From the NCBI RefSeq assembly GCF_008704995.1, contig NZ_CP023747.1, positions 4,991,501 through 5,055,500 of the forward strand: 64,000 nucleotides of DNA. The letters run 5' to 3'. The stretch is from Streptomyces nodosus (GTDB taxonomy: Bacteria > Actinomycetota > Actinomycetes > Streptomycetales > Streptomycetaceae). The notes under the pieces were generated by a model. That model was not told where the DNA came from, searched no databases, and saw nothing but the letters and a program-made list of their open reading frames with translations. A program made the position numbers and the translations under genes. Within the stretch, counting starts at the first letter, position 1, and each line of letters begins with the position of its first letter. This document shows positions 52,762-61,545 of this stretch, piece after piece.

Positions 52762-54021
52762 ATGCGGAAGATCCTCGTCGTCGGTGCCGGCCAGTCCGGA
52801 CTCCAGCTCGCCCTCGGCCTCCAGTCGCACGGGTACGAGGTCACCCTGATGTCCAACCGGACCGCGGACGAGATCCGCACCGGCCGGGTGATGTCGACGC
52901 AGTGCATGTTCCACACGGCGCTCCAGCACGAGCGGGACCTCGGGCTGAACTTCTGGGAGTCCCAGGCACCGAGGATCCGGGGACTCGGGGTGTCCGTGTC
53001 CGGGCCGGAGACCGAGGACCTCCCCGGGGGCGGCCGGGGCAGGGTCATCGACTGGGGCGGGATGCTCGACGGGTACGCCCAGTCCGTGGACCAGCGGGTG
53101 AAGATGGCCGGCTGGACGGAGACCTTCGTCCAGCGAGGGGGCCAGCTGGTCGTCCACGGGGCGGCCGTCTCCGACCTCGACTACTTCTCCCGCGCCTACG
53201 ACCTGGTGCTGGTGTCCGCGGGCAAGGGCGAGCTTGTGTCGATGTTCGACCGCGACGCCGCGCGCTCGCCGTACAGCGAGCCGCAGCGCGCCCTCTCGGT
53301 CGCCTATGTCCACGGTCTGGGCCCCCGCCCGGAGCACCCGGACTTCGACGCGGTCCGCTGCAACCTGGTCCCGGGCGCGGGCGAGCTGTTCGTCATCCCG
53401 ACCCTGACGACCTCCGGCCGCGCGGACATCCTGTTCTGGGAGGGCATACCCGGTGGCCCGCTGGACGTCTTCAGCGGTGTCACGGACCCGTCCGAGCACC
53501 TCGCCCTGACGCTGGAGCTCATGAAGCGGTTCACGCCCTGGGAGTACGCGCGGGCCACCGAGGTGGAGCTGACCGACGCGGGCGGCACGCTCGCCGGTCG
53601 TTATACGCCCACCGTCCGCCATCCGATCGGCCGGCTCCCCGGCGGCGGGGCCGTCCTGGGCGTGGCGGACGTGGTCGTGGCCAACGACCCGGTCACCGGG
53701 CAGGGTTCCAACGCGGCGTCCAAGTGCGCCGCCTCGTATCTCGCCTCGATCCTCGAACACGGGGACAAGGAGTTCGACGAGGCATGGATGCAGGGGACCT
53801 TCGACCGCTACTGGGAGACGGCCCGCCCCATCACCAAGTGGACCAACGCCATGCTGGGGGTGCCCCCGGAGCACGTCCTCAACCTGATCGGTGCCGCGGG
53901 CGCGCTTCAGCCGGTCGCCGACCGCTTCGCCAACGGCTTCGACGACCCGGCCGACTTCGAGGACTACTTCTTCGACCCCGACCGGACACAGGCGTACCTC
54001 ACCTCGGTGACCGGGGCCTGA
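52762..54021 (+). CDS. Styrene monooxygenase-like FAD flavoprotein (StyA/indole epoxidase type)
   Basis: 419 aa. The FAD dinucleotide motif is ILVVGAGQSGLQLALGL at residues 4-20; RTADEIRTGRVMSTQCMFHTAL is the conserved StyA-like block. NDPVTGQGSNAASKC near the C-terminus is the second flavin-contact region. It needs a separate flavin reductase, not found in this window. It follows the conservon by 140 bp on the same strand, and a monooxygenase or P450 is often the fifth gene of conservons, so a link is plausible. Substrate unknown. Confidence 0.85.
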   Translation: MRKILVVGAGQSGLQLALGLQSHGYEVTLMSNRTADEIRTGRVMSTQCMFHTALQHERDLGLNFWESQAPRIRGLGVSVSGPETEDLPGGGRGRVIDWGGMLDGYAQSVDQRVKMAGWTETFVQRGGQLVVHGAAVSDLDYFSRAYDLVLVSAGKGELVSMFDRDAARSPYSEPQRALSVAYVHGLGPRPEHPDFDAVRCNLVPGAGELFVIPTLTTSGRADILFWEGIPGGPLDVFSGVTDPSEHLALTLELMKRFTPWEYARATEVELTDAGGTLAGRYTPTVRHPIGRLPGGGAVLGVADVVVANDPVTGQGSNAASKCAASYLASILEHGDKEFDEAWMQGTFDRYWETARPITKWTNAMLGVPPEHVLNLIGAAGALQPVADRFANGFDDPADFEDYFFDPDRTQAYLTSVTGA

Positions 54022-54043
54022 GGCCTTTCGGGCCCTCGCCGGG

Positions 54044-55231
54044 TCAGGGGCTCGTCCCCGGCCGGGGCGCCGTGGTGTCCGGCGGGCGCAGGGTGCCGTA
54101 GCCCTCGTCGGAGCCCGCCAGGGCGGTGCGGGGGAGCTTCGGCGGCTCGTAGTTCCGCAGGGACGACGCCCGTGCGTCCGGCCGGACGGCGCCCAGGATC
54201 GGGTTCGCGGCGATGGGGGACACCTTGACCCGGGTTCCGGGCCGGGGTGCCTGGACCACCATGCCGTCACCGAGATAGAGGGCCACATGTGTGGCCTCGG
54301 GGAAGTAGACCACCAGATCCCCCGGCCGCAGCCGCGCCAGCGGTACGTGCGGCAGCCGGGCCCACTGCTCCTGGCTGGTGCGCGGGATGGAACGCCCGGC
54401 ACGCTGCCAGGACCGCGAGGTCAGCCCCGAGCAGTCGTACGCCGCCGGGCCCGCCGCGCCCCACTCGTACGGCTTCCCGATCTGGTCCACGGCGTAGCGC
54501 AGGGCCCGGTCCCCCTCCGAGGACGGCGCGCCGCCGGTGCCCAGGGCGCCGGACTCCACCAGGCTCTGCTGTGCCGCGGCGGTCCCGCTCTGCTCGGACG
54601 AGGCCAGTTCGGCCAGCTGCCCGGGGCTGAGCGAGGCCAACAGCTTCTCGATGCCCTCCAGCTGCCCCCGGACGTCGTCCCGGGCCTGCCGCTGCCGCTC
54701 GGACAGGGCGAGTTGTGCGTCGAGGGCCGTGCGCGCCCGGCGGGCCAGCCGGTCGGCCTGTTGCGCGCCGCCCGTCAGTTCCCGGATGCTCTCGGCCCGC
54801 TCACGTGCCAACTGCCCGATCAGATGCCCCTGGTCGAACGCCTGCTCGGGATCACGAGCGAGCAGCAGTCCCACATAGGGGGAGAGGTCCGTGCTGTTGC
54901 GGTACTGCTGGCGGGCCAGCCGCCCGACCTCGACACGGCTGTCCTGGAGGGCGAGCCGGGCCTTGGCCAGGCGGTCGTCCAGCCGCGCGACCTCGGCCTG
55001 CTGCTGCTTCAGCCGCTCGGTGGTGGCGTTGTAGGCCTCGGTGGCCTGCTCGGCCTCCCGGTAGCGCAGCTGAAGGTCCGTCAGAAGCTCCGAGACCGGC
55101 CGGGTGTCCGGCTGCCGGGCCGGGGCGGTGCCGGTGCCGGGGTCCGGGGCGGCCGCCGCGGGGGCGGGCACGAGCAGGGTCGAGACGGTCACCGCCGTCG
55201 TACCGACCAGACGCAGCCACCTCTCTGACAT
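54044..55231 (-). CDS. Secreted NlpC/P60 (C40) peptidoglycan hydrolase
   Basis: 395 aa. N-terminal signal peptide (LVGTTAVTVSTLLVPAPAAAAP) with AAA-type cleavage, then a long coiled coil (about 45-210; LLTDLQLRYREAEQATEAYN) and a C40 domain. Catalytic Cys lies in AYDCSGLT and His in THVALYLGDG. Cleaves peptidoglycan stem peptides in the wall. The C-terminal tail is Pro/Thr rich. Convergent with the monooxygenase gene. Confidence 0.92.
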   Translation of the reverse strand: MSERWLRLVGTTAVTVSTLLVPAPAAAAPDPGTGTAPARQPDTRPVSELLTDLQLRYREAEQATEAYNATTERLKQQQAEVARLDDRLAKARLALQDSRVEVGRLARQQYRNSTDLSPYVGLLLARDPEQAFDQGHLIGQLARERAESIRELTGGAQQADRLARRARTALDAQLALSERQRQARDDVRGQLEGIEKLLASLSPGQLAELASSEQSGTAAAQQSLVESGALGTGGAPSSEGDRALRYAVDQIGKPYEWGAAGPAAYDCSGLTSRSWQRAGRSIPRTSQEQWARLPHVPLARLRPGDLVVYFPEATHVALYLGDGMVVQAPRPGTRVKVSPIAANPILGAVRPDARASSLRNYEPPKLPRTALAGSDEGYGTLRPPDTTAPRPGTSP

Positions 55232-55333
55232 GTCATCACCTCCCGGTGCGGGGTGGTCCGTCCACCTCGCACCGGAAGGATGGGATGCCTGCGGCCCTCA
55301 GAGGTGCCGACTGGCCGGTGTGCCCCCGCGCAG

Positions 55334-55648
55334 TCACCCGCCGGCGGTGTCCGGACCGCCGCCCGGCGTGGCGTCCGGCCCAGTGCGCGCCTTCGACCAC
55401 GGCCACCGCAGCCGGCCGCCGCGGTCCCCCTCGGGGTCGTACTCGTACTTCCAGCCCCGGTGGAGACCGAGCCTGCCGCCGGGGTTCGCCTCGACGCGCC
55501 GGTAGACGAGGACGGTGGGCGGGCCGCCGGCCGCGTCCGGGACCGGGACGCGGTATGTCTTCGGGGGGTGGCCGGTGGGCCCGAGCAGCACAGGGAGGAC
55601 GCGCCCGTCCAGGGGGCCGCCCACGAACGGGGTGTCTTGGCTCTTCAC
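55334..55648 (-). CDS. Small conserved hypothetical protein
   Basis: 104 aa starting at a GTG at 55648 (KSQDTPFVGGPLDGRVLPV). The middle PKTYRVPVPDAAG and LVYRRVEANP segments suggest a small beta-rich fold. Conserved in related bacteria judging by codon bias; no function recognised. The start is chosen at the first conserved residues, because upstream in-frame sequence is Arg/Gly-rich. Confidence 0.6.
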   Translation of the reverse strand: MKSQDTPFVGGPLDGRVLPVLLGPTGHPPKTYRVPVPDAAGGPPTVLVYRRVEANPGGRLGLHRGWKYEYDPEGDRGGRLRWPWSKARTGPDATPGGGPDTAGG

Positions 55649-55709
55649 GGCACCAGTGTCCCCTTCCCGGGTCCAGCACCCCCGCCGGTGTCCCCCGCGC
55701 GCCGCCGTG

Positions 55710-56435
55710 TCACCGCGGCCGGCCCGCCTCGCCGAGCAGCGGCAGGACATGCCGGATCAGGGCGCCCACCGGTTCCTCCGGACTCTCCCGGGCCAGTGCG
55801 TCGCGCACCACGGCGGCGGTCTCCGGGTCGCGTGCCGCGCCCGCCACCAGACACGCCACGAACTGCTCGACCAGCCAGTCCCGCAGTTCGTCCACCGGCG
55901 GCTGCTTGTCCTCGTCCAGCCAGATGAGGGAGGCCGCCTCCACCGCGGTGATCCACATCCGCACGGTCATCCGCAGCCGGGTCCCGGGCTCCGTGACGCC
56001 GAGGTGGCTGAGGATGTGCTCCGCGGCGGCGCGCCGCACCCCGTCCACGATGGCGCTGGTGCGGGAGGTCTCCACCACGCTGCCGCCCCGCAGCAACGCG
56101 CTGAACCCGGTGTCGTGCCGGTCGACGAAGGCGAGATAGCGGTCGAGGGCGCGGCCCAGACGTCGGGTGAGCGGGCCGTCGGCGGGCTCGCTGAAGCACT
56201 GTTCGAGCTCCTCGGCCGCAGAGCGCAGGGCGGCCTCGTACAACTGCTGCTTGCCGCCGGGGAAGTAGCGGTACACCAGGGGCCGCGAGACCCCGGCGGC
56301 CTCGGCGACCCCGTCCAGCGAGACCTCTTCGGGCGGGCGGTGCGCGAACAGGGACAGCGCGGCGTCGAGCAGCTGGCTCCGCCGCTCCTCGACGCTGAGC
56401 CGACGGTAGGCGCGGGTGGAGGCGTCGGAGGTCAT
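55710..56435 (-). CDS. TetR-family transcriptional regulator
   Basis: 241 aa. N-terminal TetR HTH is clear: LLDAALSLFAHRPPEEVSLDGVAEAAGVSRPLVYRYFPGGKQQLY. The ligand-binding region (about 75-230) is helical. Lies 55 bp downstream of the AurF-like gene on the same strand and probably co-transcribed with it; it may regulate that gene. Confidence 0.9.
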   Translation of the reverse strand: MTSDASTRAYRRLSVEERRSQLLDAALSLFAHRPPEEVSLDGVAEAAGVSRPLVYRYFPGGKQQLYEAALRSAAEELEQCFSEPADGPLTRRLGRALDRYLAFVDRHDTGFSALLRGGSVVETSRTSAIVDGVRRAAAEHILSHLGVTEPGTRLRMTVRMWITAVEAASLIWLDEDKQPPVDELRDWLVEQFVACLVAGAARDPETAAVVRDALARESPEEPVGALIRHVLPLLGEAGRPR

Positions 56436-56490
56436 GTCCCGCAGCGTAACCGGGCCGCCCCGGAAACGGCCGTGACAGCCTTTCGAAGGC

Positions 56491-57423
56491 CTACGCCAGC
56501 AGCCCGGACGCCTTCCACATCCGCCGGCCCACTCCCCGCAGCACCCCGATGTCGTCGAGGAAGTCGGTGAGTTTCCGCGCGCCCGTCCGCATGACCTCGC
56601 GGCGGTGCCCGCTCGCCTTCACCTGGGCCATGGCCTGCCGCTTGTCCAGGCCCACGTCGGTGTAGACCTCGGGGTTGACGAAGGCGACCGAGAACACCCG
56701 CGCGAACTCACCGGAGGTGATCCGGGTGAACTCCTGGGACCACCGGGGAGCGGTCAGCATCTGCCGGCGCAACTCCTCGCGGGCGTAGCGGACATGCCGT
56801 GCCTCCTCGATCACATGGATACGGGTGACCCCGCGGATCAGCGGCTGCACCCGCTCGTCGGGGAAGGTCAGCCGCTGCATCCAGTCCAGGATCTCCTCGC
56901 CGAGGAGCGTGGCCGTGAAGGACCCGGGCGTCGTCGAGATCGTCTTGAAGACCCGGCCCAGGTTCTGGTGGGCCCGGCTCACCGGGTACCAGGGAGTGCC
57001 GCCGTGGGCGATCAGCCGGGCGAACATCTTGGAGTGCCGGCACTCGTCCTCGATCTCGGTCAGCGCATAGCGCACATGGGCGCTCGTCGCCGCCTTGTCG
57101 TAGACGTGCCGGACCAGCAACTGCATCAGGATGAGCTCGAACCAGATGCCGAGCGAGGCGAGCGCCGCGGCCTCGTGCCGGGAGAGCAGGATCCGCTGCT
57201 CCTCGCTCATCCGATTCCACAGCGGCGTGTCGTACAGCGACACCAGCTCCGGCGGCCAGAACCACTTGCCGTCCTCGAAGGGCGCGTCCCAGTCCAGCTC
57301 CTTGTCGGGGTCGAACGAGTGCTTGGCGGAGGAGTCGAGCAACCGCTCGGCCACCTGCTCCCGGTCCTTGAGCAGCCCGAGCGCGTCGCGCAGCACCTCG
57401 GCTTCCGGCACGGTCGTCGTCAT
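56491..57423 (-). CDS. AurF-like diiron oxygenase family protein
   Basis: 310 aa. Ferritin-like helical bundle with metal-binding Glu/His motifs: LTEIEDECRHSKMF (ExxH), LLGEEILDWMQ and HVIEEARHVRYAREEL (ExxRH), matching the AurF p-aminobenzoate N-oxygenase family. Members oxidise amines or other substrates with a diiron centre. The ATG at 57423 is preceded by GGGGACAG; an ATG at 57438 adds five residues. No biosynthetic cluster is beside it, so the role is open. Confidence 0.82.
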   Translation of the reverse strand: MTTTVPEAEVLRDALGLLKDREQVAERLLDSSAKHSFDPDKELDWDAPFEDGKWFWPPELVSLYDTPLWNRMSEEQRILLSRHEAAALASLGIWFELILMQLLVRHVYDKAATSAHVRYALTEIEDECRHSKMFARLIAHGGTPWYPVSRAHQNLGRVFKTISTTPGSFTATLLGEEILDWMQRLTFPDERVQPLIRGVTRIHVIEEARHVRYAREELRRQMLTAPRWSQEFTRITSGEFARVFSVAFVNPEVYTDVGLDKRQAMAQVKASGHRREVMRTGARKLTDFLDDIGVLRGVGRRMWKASGLLA

Positions 57424-57651
57424 CGCTGTCCCCACCATCTCGTCACCGACCGGTCGTTACCGGTGGTCACATCTTATGAGACTGCTTGTCAGCAAGGACG
57501 TCAATCCCCTGTGGCTGCCTTGCTGTCGGGGCCCCGGCCCGGTGAGGGCGCCAGGGACTTGGCCCGCTGCTCGCCCCGGTCGAGCCGCGAAGCGGTATTT
57601 CCGCTGGGTACGCTGGTCGTACCTGCCGGACTCCGTCGTAGGGGAGCGTTG

Positions 57652-58251
57652 ATGAGTGCCGCAGCCGAGGGTGAGTGGGAAGGGCGGTACACCTATCCGA
57701 CGCCCCCTCCGGGCGGTTGGACGGCGGACGACCTCGACCGCATACCCGGTCTCCCGCCGCACACCGAACTGATCGACGGGGGACTGTTCTTCAGCAGTCC
57801 GCAGGCCGACTTCCACCGGGCGGCCCTTCATCTGCTGGAGAACGCCCTGACGGAGGCGGCGCCGGACGTCTTCCAGGTCGTCCGTGGGGCGGCGGTCAGA
57901 CTCGGCGGGCGTGACCGCCCGGAGCCGGATCTGATGGTGGTGGCGCACGATGCGCGGACCGGACCGGGAGGGACCTGGTACTACCCCAGCGATGTCGTGC
58001 TGACGGTCGAAGTCGTCTCCGAGGACTCCGAGTGGCGTGATCGTGAGATCAAGCCGAGGAAGTACGCGGGGGCCCGTATCCGCCGGTACTGGCGGGTGGA
58101 GAAGAACGGCGCACAGCCCGTGGTGTGCGTCTATGAACTCGACCCGGCGACCCGCTCGTACACGATCACCGGCATTCACCACCACCGGCTCGAGCTGGCC
58201 GAGCCGTTTCCCGTCGACATCGACCTCACGGCGGTCAGGCGTCGGCCATAA
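57652..58251 (+). CDS. Uma2-family (DUF820) putative endonuclease
   Basis: 199 aa. PD-(D/E)XK-like Uma2 fold: HTELIDGGLFFSSPQ, then RPEPDLMVV, then VVLTVEVVSEDSEWRDREIKPRKYAGA. The Asp and Glu of the PD-ExK site and the Lys in DREIKPRKYA are visible. The family is very numerous in Streptomyces and cyanobacteria and linked to mobile DNA or restriction; biological role unclear. ATG at 57652 with AGGGGAG upstream. Confidence 0.83.
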   Translation: MSAAAEGEWEGRYTYPTPPPGGWTADDLDRIPGLPPHTELIDGGLFFSSPQADFHRAALHLLENALTEAAPDVFQVVRGAAVRLGGRDRPEPDLMVVAHDARTGPGGTWYYPSDVVLTVEVVSEDSEWRDREIKPRKYAGARIRRYWRVEKNGAQPVVCVYELDPATRSYTITGIHHHRLELAEPFPVDIDLTAVRRRP

Positions 58252-58259
58252 GTTGCGGA

Positions 58260-59825
58260 CTAGTCAGGCGGTTCACCCCCCGAAAGCCCCGTCTCGGCAG
58301 GGGGGCCGGACCAACGCCCCTTGGCGGCACCCGACTTCAGCACCTCCTCCATCACCGCCCGGGCGATCGGCGCCGCGTCCCCGCCCCCGCTGATCTCGTC
58401 ACGGGGGCGGGACGCGTCCTCCACCACCACGGCCACCGCCACCGCCGGCAGCGCCGCGTCGTCCGCCCGCGCCCAGGAGATGAACCAGGCATACGGGTTG
58501 TTGGCGTTGCCGACGCCGTTCTGGGCGGTGCCGGTCTTGCCGCCGACCGTGGCACCGGGGATCGCCGCGTTCCGGCCCGTCCCCTCCGTCACCACGTCCT
58601 CCATCATCTCCCGCAACTGCGCGGCCGTCGCCGGGGACATCGCCTGGTGCAGGGTGCGCGGGGCGGTCGTGGAGACCGTCACCCCCGCCGCCGTCGTCGT
58701 CCGCTCCACCAGATACGGGGTGTGCACCGAGCCGTCGCCCGCCACCGCCGCCGCGACCATCGCCATCTGCAACGGTGTCGCCCGGGTGTCGAACTGCCCG
58801 ATGGAGGACAGCGCCAGCTGCGCCCGGTCCAGCGACCGCCCGAAGGTGCTCGGCGCCACCCCGAACGGGACCTTCAGCTTCGGGTCGTTGAAGCCGAATC
58901 GTTCCGCCGTGTCCGCCATGGTGCGCAGCCCCACGTCCACACCCAGCTTCGCGAACACGGTGTTGCAGGACCATGCGAAGGCGTACCGCAGGGAGGCGTC
59001 CGCGCAGCCGTCGACCTCATTGGTGAGCAGGCTCGTCGAGCCGGGCAGCCGATAGGGGTCCGGCGACGAGGTCTGCTCGTCCGGTCCGGACACCACCCCC
59101 GCGTCCAGCGCCGCCGCGGCCGTGACCACCTTGAACGTCGAGCCGGGCGGATAGGTCTGCCGGACCGCCCGGTTGAGCATCGGCTGTGCCGCGTCCCCGT
59201 TCAGCCGCTCCCACGCCCGGGTGACGGACGCCCCGGTCCCGGACAGCTCCGCGGGGTCGTACGACGGGGTCGACACCAGTGCCAGGATCCGCCCGGTGGA
59301 CGGCTCGATCGCGGCCACCGCGCCCGCCCGCCCGGACAGTTGCCGGTACGCCGCGCGCTGCGCCGCCCCGTCGAGGGTGGTGACCACCCGGCCACCGCGG
59401 CTGCGGCTCCGGGTGAGGTCGTGCCACAGCGGGAGCGGCGCCAGCGCCGGGTCGGTGCCGGCGAGCAGCGCGTCCTGGGCGCTCTCCAGCAGCGTCGTCC
59501 CGTACACCTGCGAGGAGAATCCGGTGACGGGCGCGAACAGCGGACCGTCCGTGTAGGTGCGCGCATAGCGGAACATCCCCCCGGTGTCCCGGGAGCCGGT
59601 CACCGTGCGCCCGTCGATCACGATGTCGCCGCGCGGGCCGCCGTACCGGGCGATGGACTGCCGGTGGTTGGCGGGGTTGTCGTCATAGCGGGCGGACTCG
59701 AAGATCTGCACCCGGGTGGCGTTCGCCAGCAGGGCGACCAGCAGCAGCGCGCACAGGGCCGCCGCCCGGCGGATGGCGGGGGTCCCGCCGGGCCGGGCGA
59801 GATCGAGACGCGGGGGGATGCTCAT
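58260..59825 (-). CDS. Penicillin-binding protein (class B transpeptidase, PbpA-like)
   Basis: 521 aa. One N-terminal membrane anchor (ALCALLLVALLANATRVQIF). The transpeptidase domain has SxxK as STFK (PPGSTFKVV), SxN as SCN (FAWSCNTVF) and the KTG box in VGGKTGTAQNG. Cross-links peptidoglycan with a partner SEDS glycosyltransferase. It overlaps the FtsW/RodA gene by 4 bp, and that gene is upstream on the same strand, so the two are co-expressed as an SEDS-PBP pair. Confidence 0.95.
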   Translation of the reverse strand: MSIPPRLDLARPGGTPAIRRAAALCALLLVALLANATRVQIFESARYDDNPANHRQSIARYGGPRGDIVIDGRTVTGSRDTGGMFRYARTYTDGPLFAPVTGFSSQVYGTTLLESAQDALLAGTDPALAPLPLWHDLTRSRSRGGRVVTTLDGAAQRAAYRQLSGRAGAVAAIEPSTGRILALVSTPSYDPAELSGTGASVTRAWERLNGDAAQPMLNRAVRQTYPPGSTFKVVTAAAALDAGVVSGPDEQTSSPDPYRLPGSTSLLTNEVDGCADASLRYAFAWSCNTVFAKLGVDVGLRTMADTAERFGFNDPKLKVPFGVAPSTFGRSLDRAQLALSSIGQFDTRATPLQMAMVAAAVAGDGSVHTPYLVERTTTAAGVTVSTTAPRTLHQAMSPATAAQLREMMEDVVTEGTGRNAAIPGATVGGKTGTAQNGVGNANNPYAWFISWARADDAALPAVAVAVVVEDASRPRDEISGGGDAAPIARAVMEEVLKSGAAKGRWSGPPAETGLSGGEPPD

Positions 59826-61243
59826 GGCGTCCGGCTCCCCTCACCCTGACCGCGGGCCGAGTCGCTGATCCGGATCAGCAGCGCCACGATGATCCAGTTG
59901 GTGACGACCGACGATCCGCCCTGGGCCAGAAAGGGCATCGCCATCCCGGTGAGCGGGATCAGCCCCGTCACCCCGCCCGCGATCACAAAGACCTGGAGCG
60001 CGACGATCGACGCCAGGCCGACGGCCAGCAGCCGCCCGAACGGATCGCTCAGCCCGAGGCCCGCCCGATAGCCGCGCTCCACCAGCAGGGCGTAGACCAG
60101 GAAGATCGCCGACAGACCCGCGAGGCCCAGCTCCTCGCCCGCCGTCGCCAGAATGAAGTCGGACTTGGCGGCGAACCCGATCAGCACCGAGTGGCCGAGC
60201 CCGAGCCCGGTGCCCAGCGCGCCACCGGCCGCGAAGGCGAACAGGGACTGGGCGAGCTGATTGGCGCCGAGCCCCGCTTCGATCGACGCGAAGGGATGCA
60301 GCCAGTCCGTGACCCTGGCGTGCACATGCGGCTCCAGCCGGCCCACGGCGAGCGCCCCGAGCGCGGCCAGCAGCAGTCCGACGGCCACCCATCCGGTGCG
60401 GCCCGTGGCCACATACAGCAGCACCACGAACAGCCCGAAGAACAGCAGCGAGGTCCCGAGATCACGTTCGAGCACCAGCACCCCGACGCTGAACAGCCAG
60501 ATCGTCACGACCGGGCCGAGGACCCGACCGGTGGGCACCTGGAGCCGCCACACCCGGCGGCCCATGAACGACAGCGCATGCCGGTTGGCCGCCAGATACC
60601 CGGCGAAGAACACCGCGAGCAGCACCTTGGCGAACTCGCTCGGCTGGAGGGAGAACCCGGCGATCTTCAGCCAGATCCGGGCGCCGTTCACCGCCGGGAA
60701 GAAGATCGGCAGGATCAGCAGGACGAGGGCGGCGACCACACAGAGATAGGTGTAGCGCTGGAGCACCCGGTGGTGGCGGAGCAGCAGCACCACGACGATG
60801 AAGAGCGCCACGCCGACCGTCGACCAGTACAGCTGGGCGGTGGCCGCCGGATCGCCCGGGGTCTCCAGGTCCAGACGGTAGATCAGCACCAGGCCCATCC
60901 CGTTGAGCAGGACGGCGATCGGCAGCAGCAGGGGGTCGGCGTCCGGGGCGCGCAGCCGCACCGCGAGATGCGCCAGCAGGGCGAGCATGCCGAGACCGGC
61001 GCCGTACCGTACGGCGCCGGGCGGTACGGCGCCGGATTTCGCGAGCCCGACGGCGCAGTAGCCGTACACGGAGATCAGGACCGCCAGGACGATGAGGGCG
61101 AACTCCATGCCGCGGCGCCGGGGCGGGCGCGCCGCCGGCTCCGGGTTCTCCGCCTCGACCCCGGGACCTGAGGCGCCCGGCGCGCCGGGTGTTCCTGGTC
61201 TGCCGGGCTTACCGGGTGTTCCTGGCGTTCCGGGATGGAGCAT
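59822..61243 (-). CDS. FtsW/RodA/SpoVE (SEDS) family glycosyltransferase
   Basis: 473 aa. About ten membrane helices; an N-terminal Gly/Pro-rich cytoplasmic tail (MLHPGTPGTPGKPGRPGTPG) precedes the first. SEDS-like features: LQPSEFAKVLLAVFFAGYLA, LERDLGTSLLFFGLFVVLL (catalytic Asp region) and AMPFLAQGGSSVVTNW near the C-terminus. Acts as peptidoglycan polymerase with the PBP gene downstream. In Streptomyces such pairs serve polar growth or sporulation rather than standard division. Confidence 0.95.
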   Translation of the reverse strand: MLHPGTPGTPGKPGRPGTPGAPGASGPGVEAENPEPAARPPRRRGMEFALIVLAVLISVYGYCAVGLAKSGAVPPGAVRYGAGLGMLALLAHLAVRLRAPDADPLLLPIAVLLNGMGLVLIYRLDLETPGDPAATAQLYWSTVGVALFIVVVLLLRHHRVLQRYTYLCVVAALVLLILPIFFPAVNGARIWLKIAGFSLQPSEFAKVLLAVFFAGYLAANRHALSFMGRRVWRLQVPTGRVLGPVVTIWLFSVGVLVLERDLGTSLLFFGLFVVLLYVATGRTGWVAVGLLLAALGALAVGRLEPHVHARVTDWLHPFASIEAGLGANQLAQSLFAFAAGGALGTGLGLGHSVLIGFAAKSDFILATAGEELGLAGLSAIFLVYALLVERGYRAGLGLSDPFGRLLAVGLASIVALQVFVIAGGVTGLIPLTGMAMPFLAQGGSSVVTNWIIVALLIRISDSARGQGEGSRTP

Positions 61244-61360
61244 GTGCGGAACGTAGCAAGCGGTGACCGTGATGTCCCGTTATGCCGGTGCAATCGGCCG
61301 TGGGCGCCCCGGCTCGTCGGCCGTGCGGTCAGGCTGTGCTGCGGCATGCTCCGGCTCACC

Positions 61361-61534
61361 CGGCCCGTGCGGTCAGCTCGTGTCGCTGCCCGCTGTTGGT
61401 CCGTCGGCCCGTGCGGTCGGTCCGTGTCGTCGTACGCCCTTGGTCCGTTGGCCCGTGGTCAGCTCGTGTTGCTGCCCGTTCTTGGTCCGTCGGCCCGTGT
61501 GGTCGGTCCGTGTCGCCGCGCGCCCTCGGCCCGC
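61361..61534. repeat. Four imperfect about 44-bp tandem repeats upstream of the rodA-like gene
   Basis: Copies at 61361-61404, 61405-61448, 61449-61490 and 61491-61534 share the start CGGCCCGTG and mostly the end TTGGTCCGT. Copies one and three resemble each other, as do two and four, giving an about 86-bp higher-order unit. The block fills most of the gap between the SEDS gene and the histidine kinase gene. Confidence 0.85.
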
Positions 61535-61545
61535 CGGGCGTGCCG

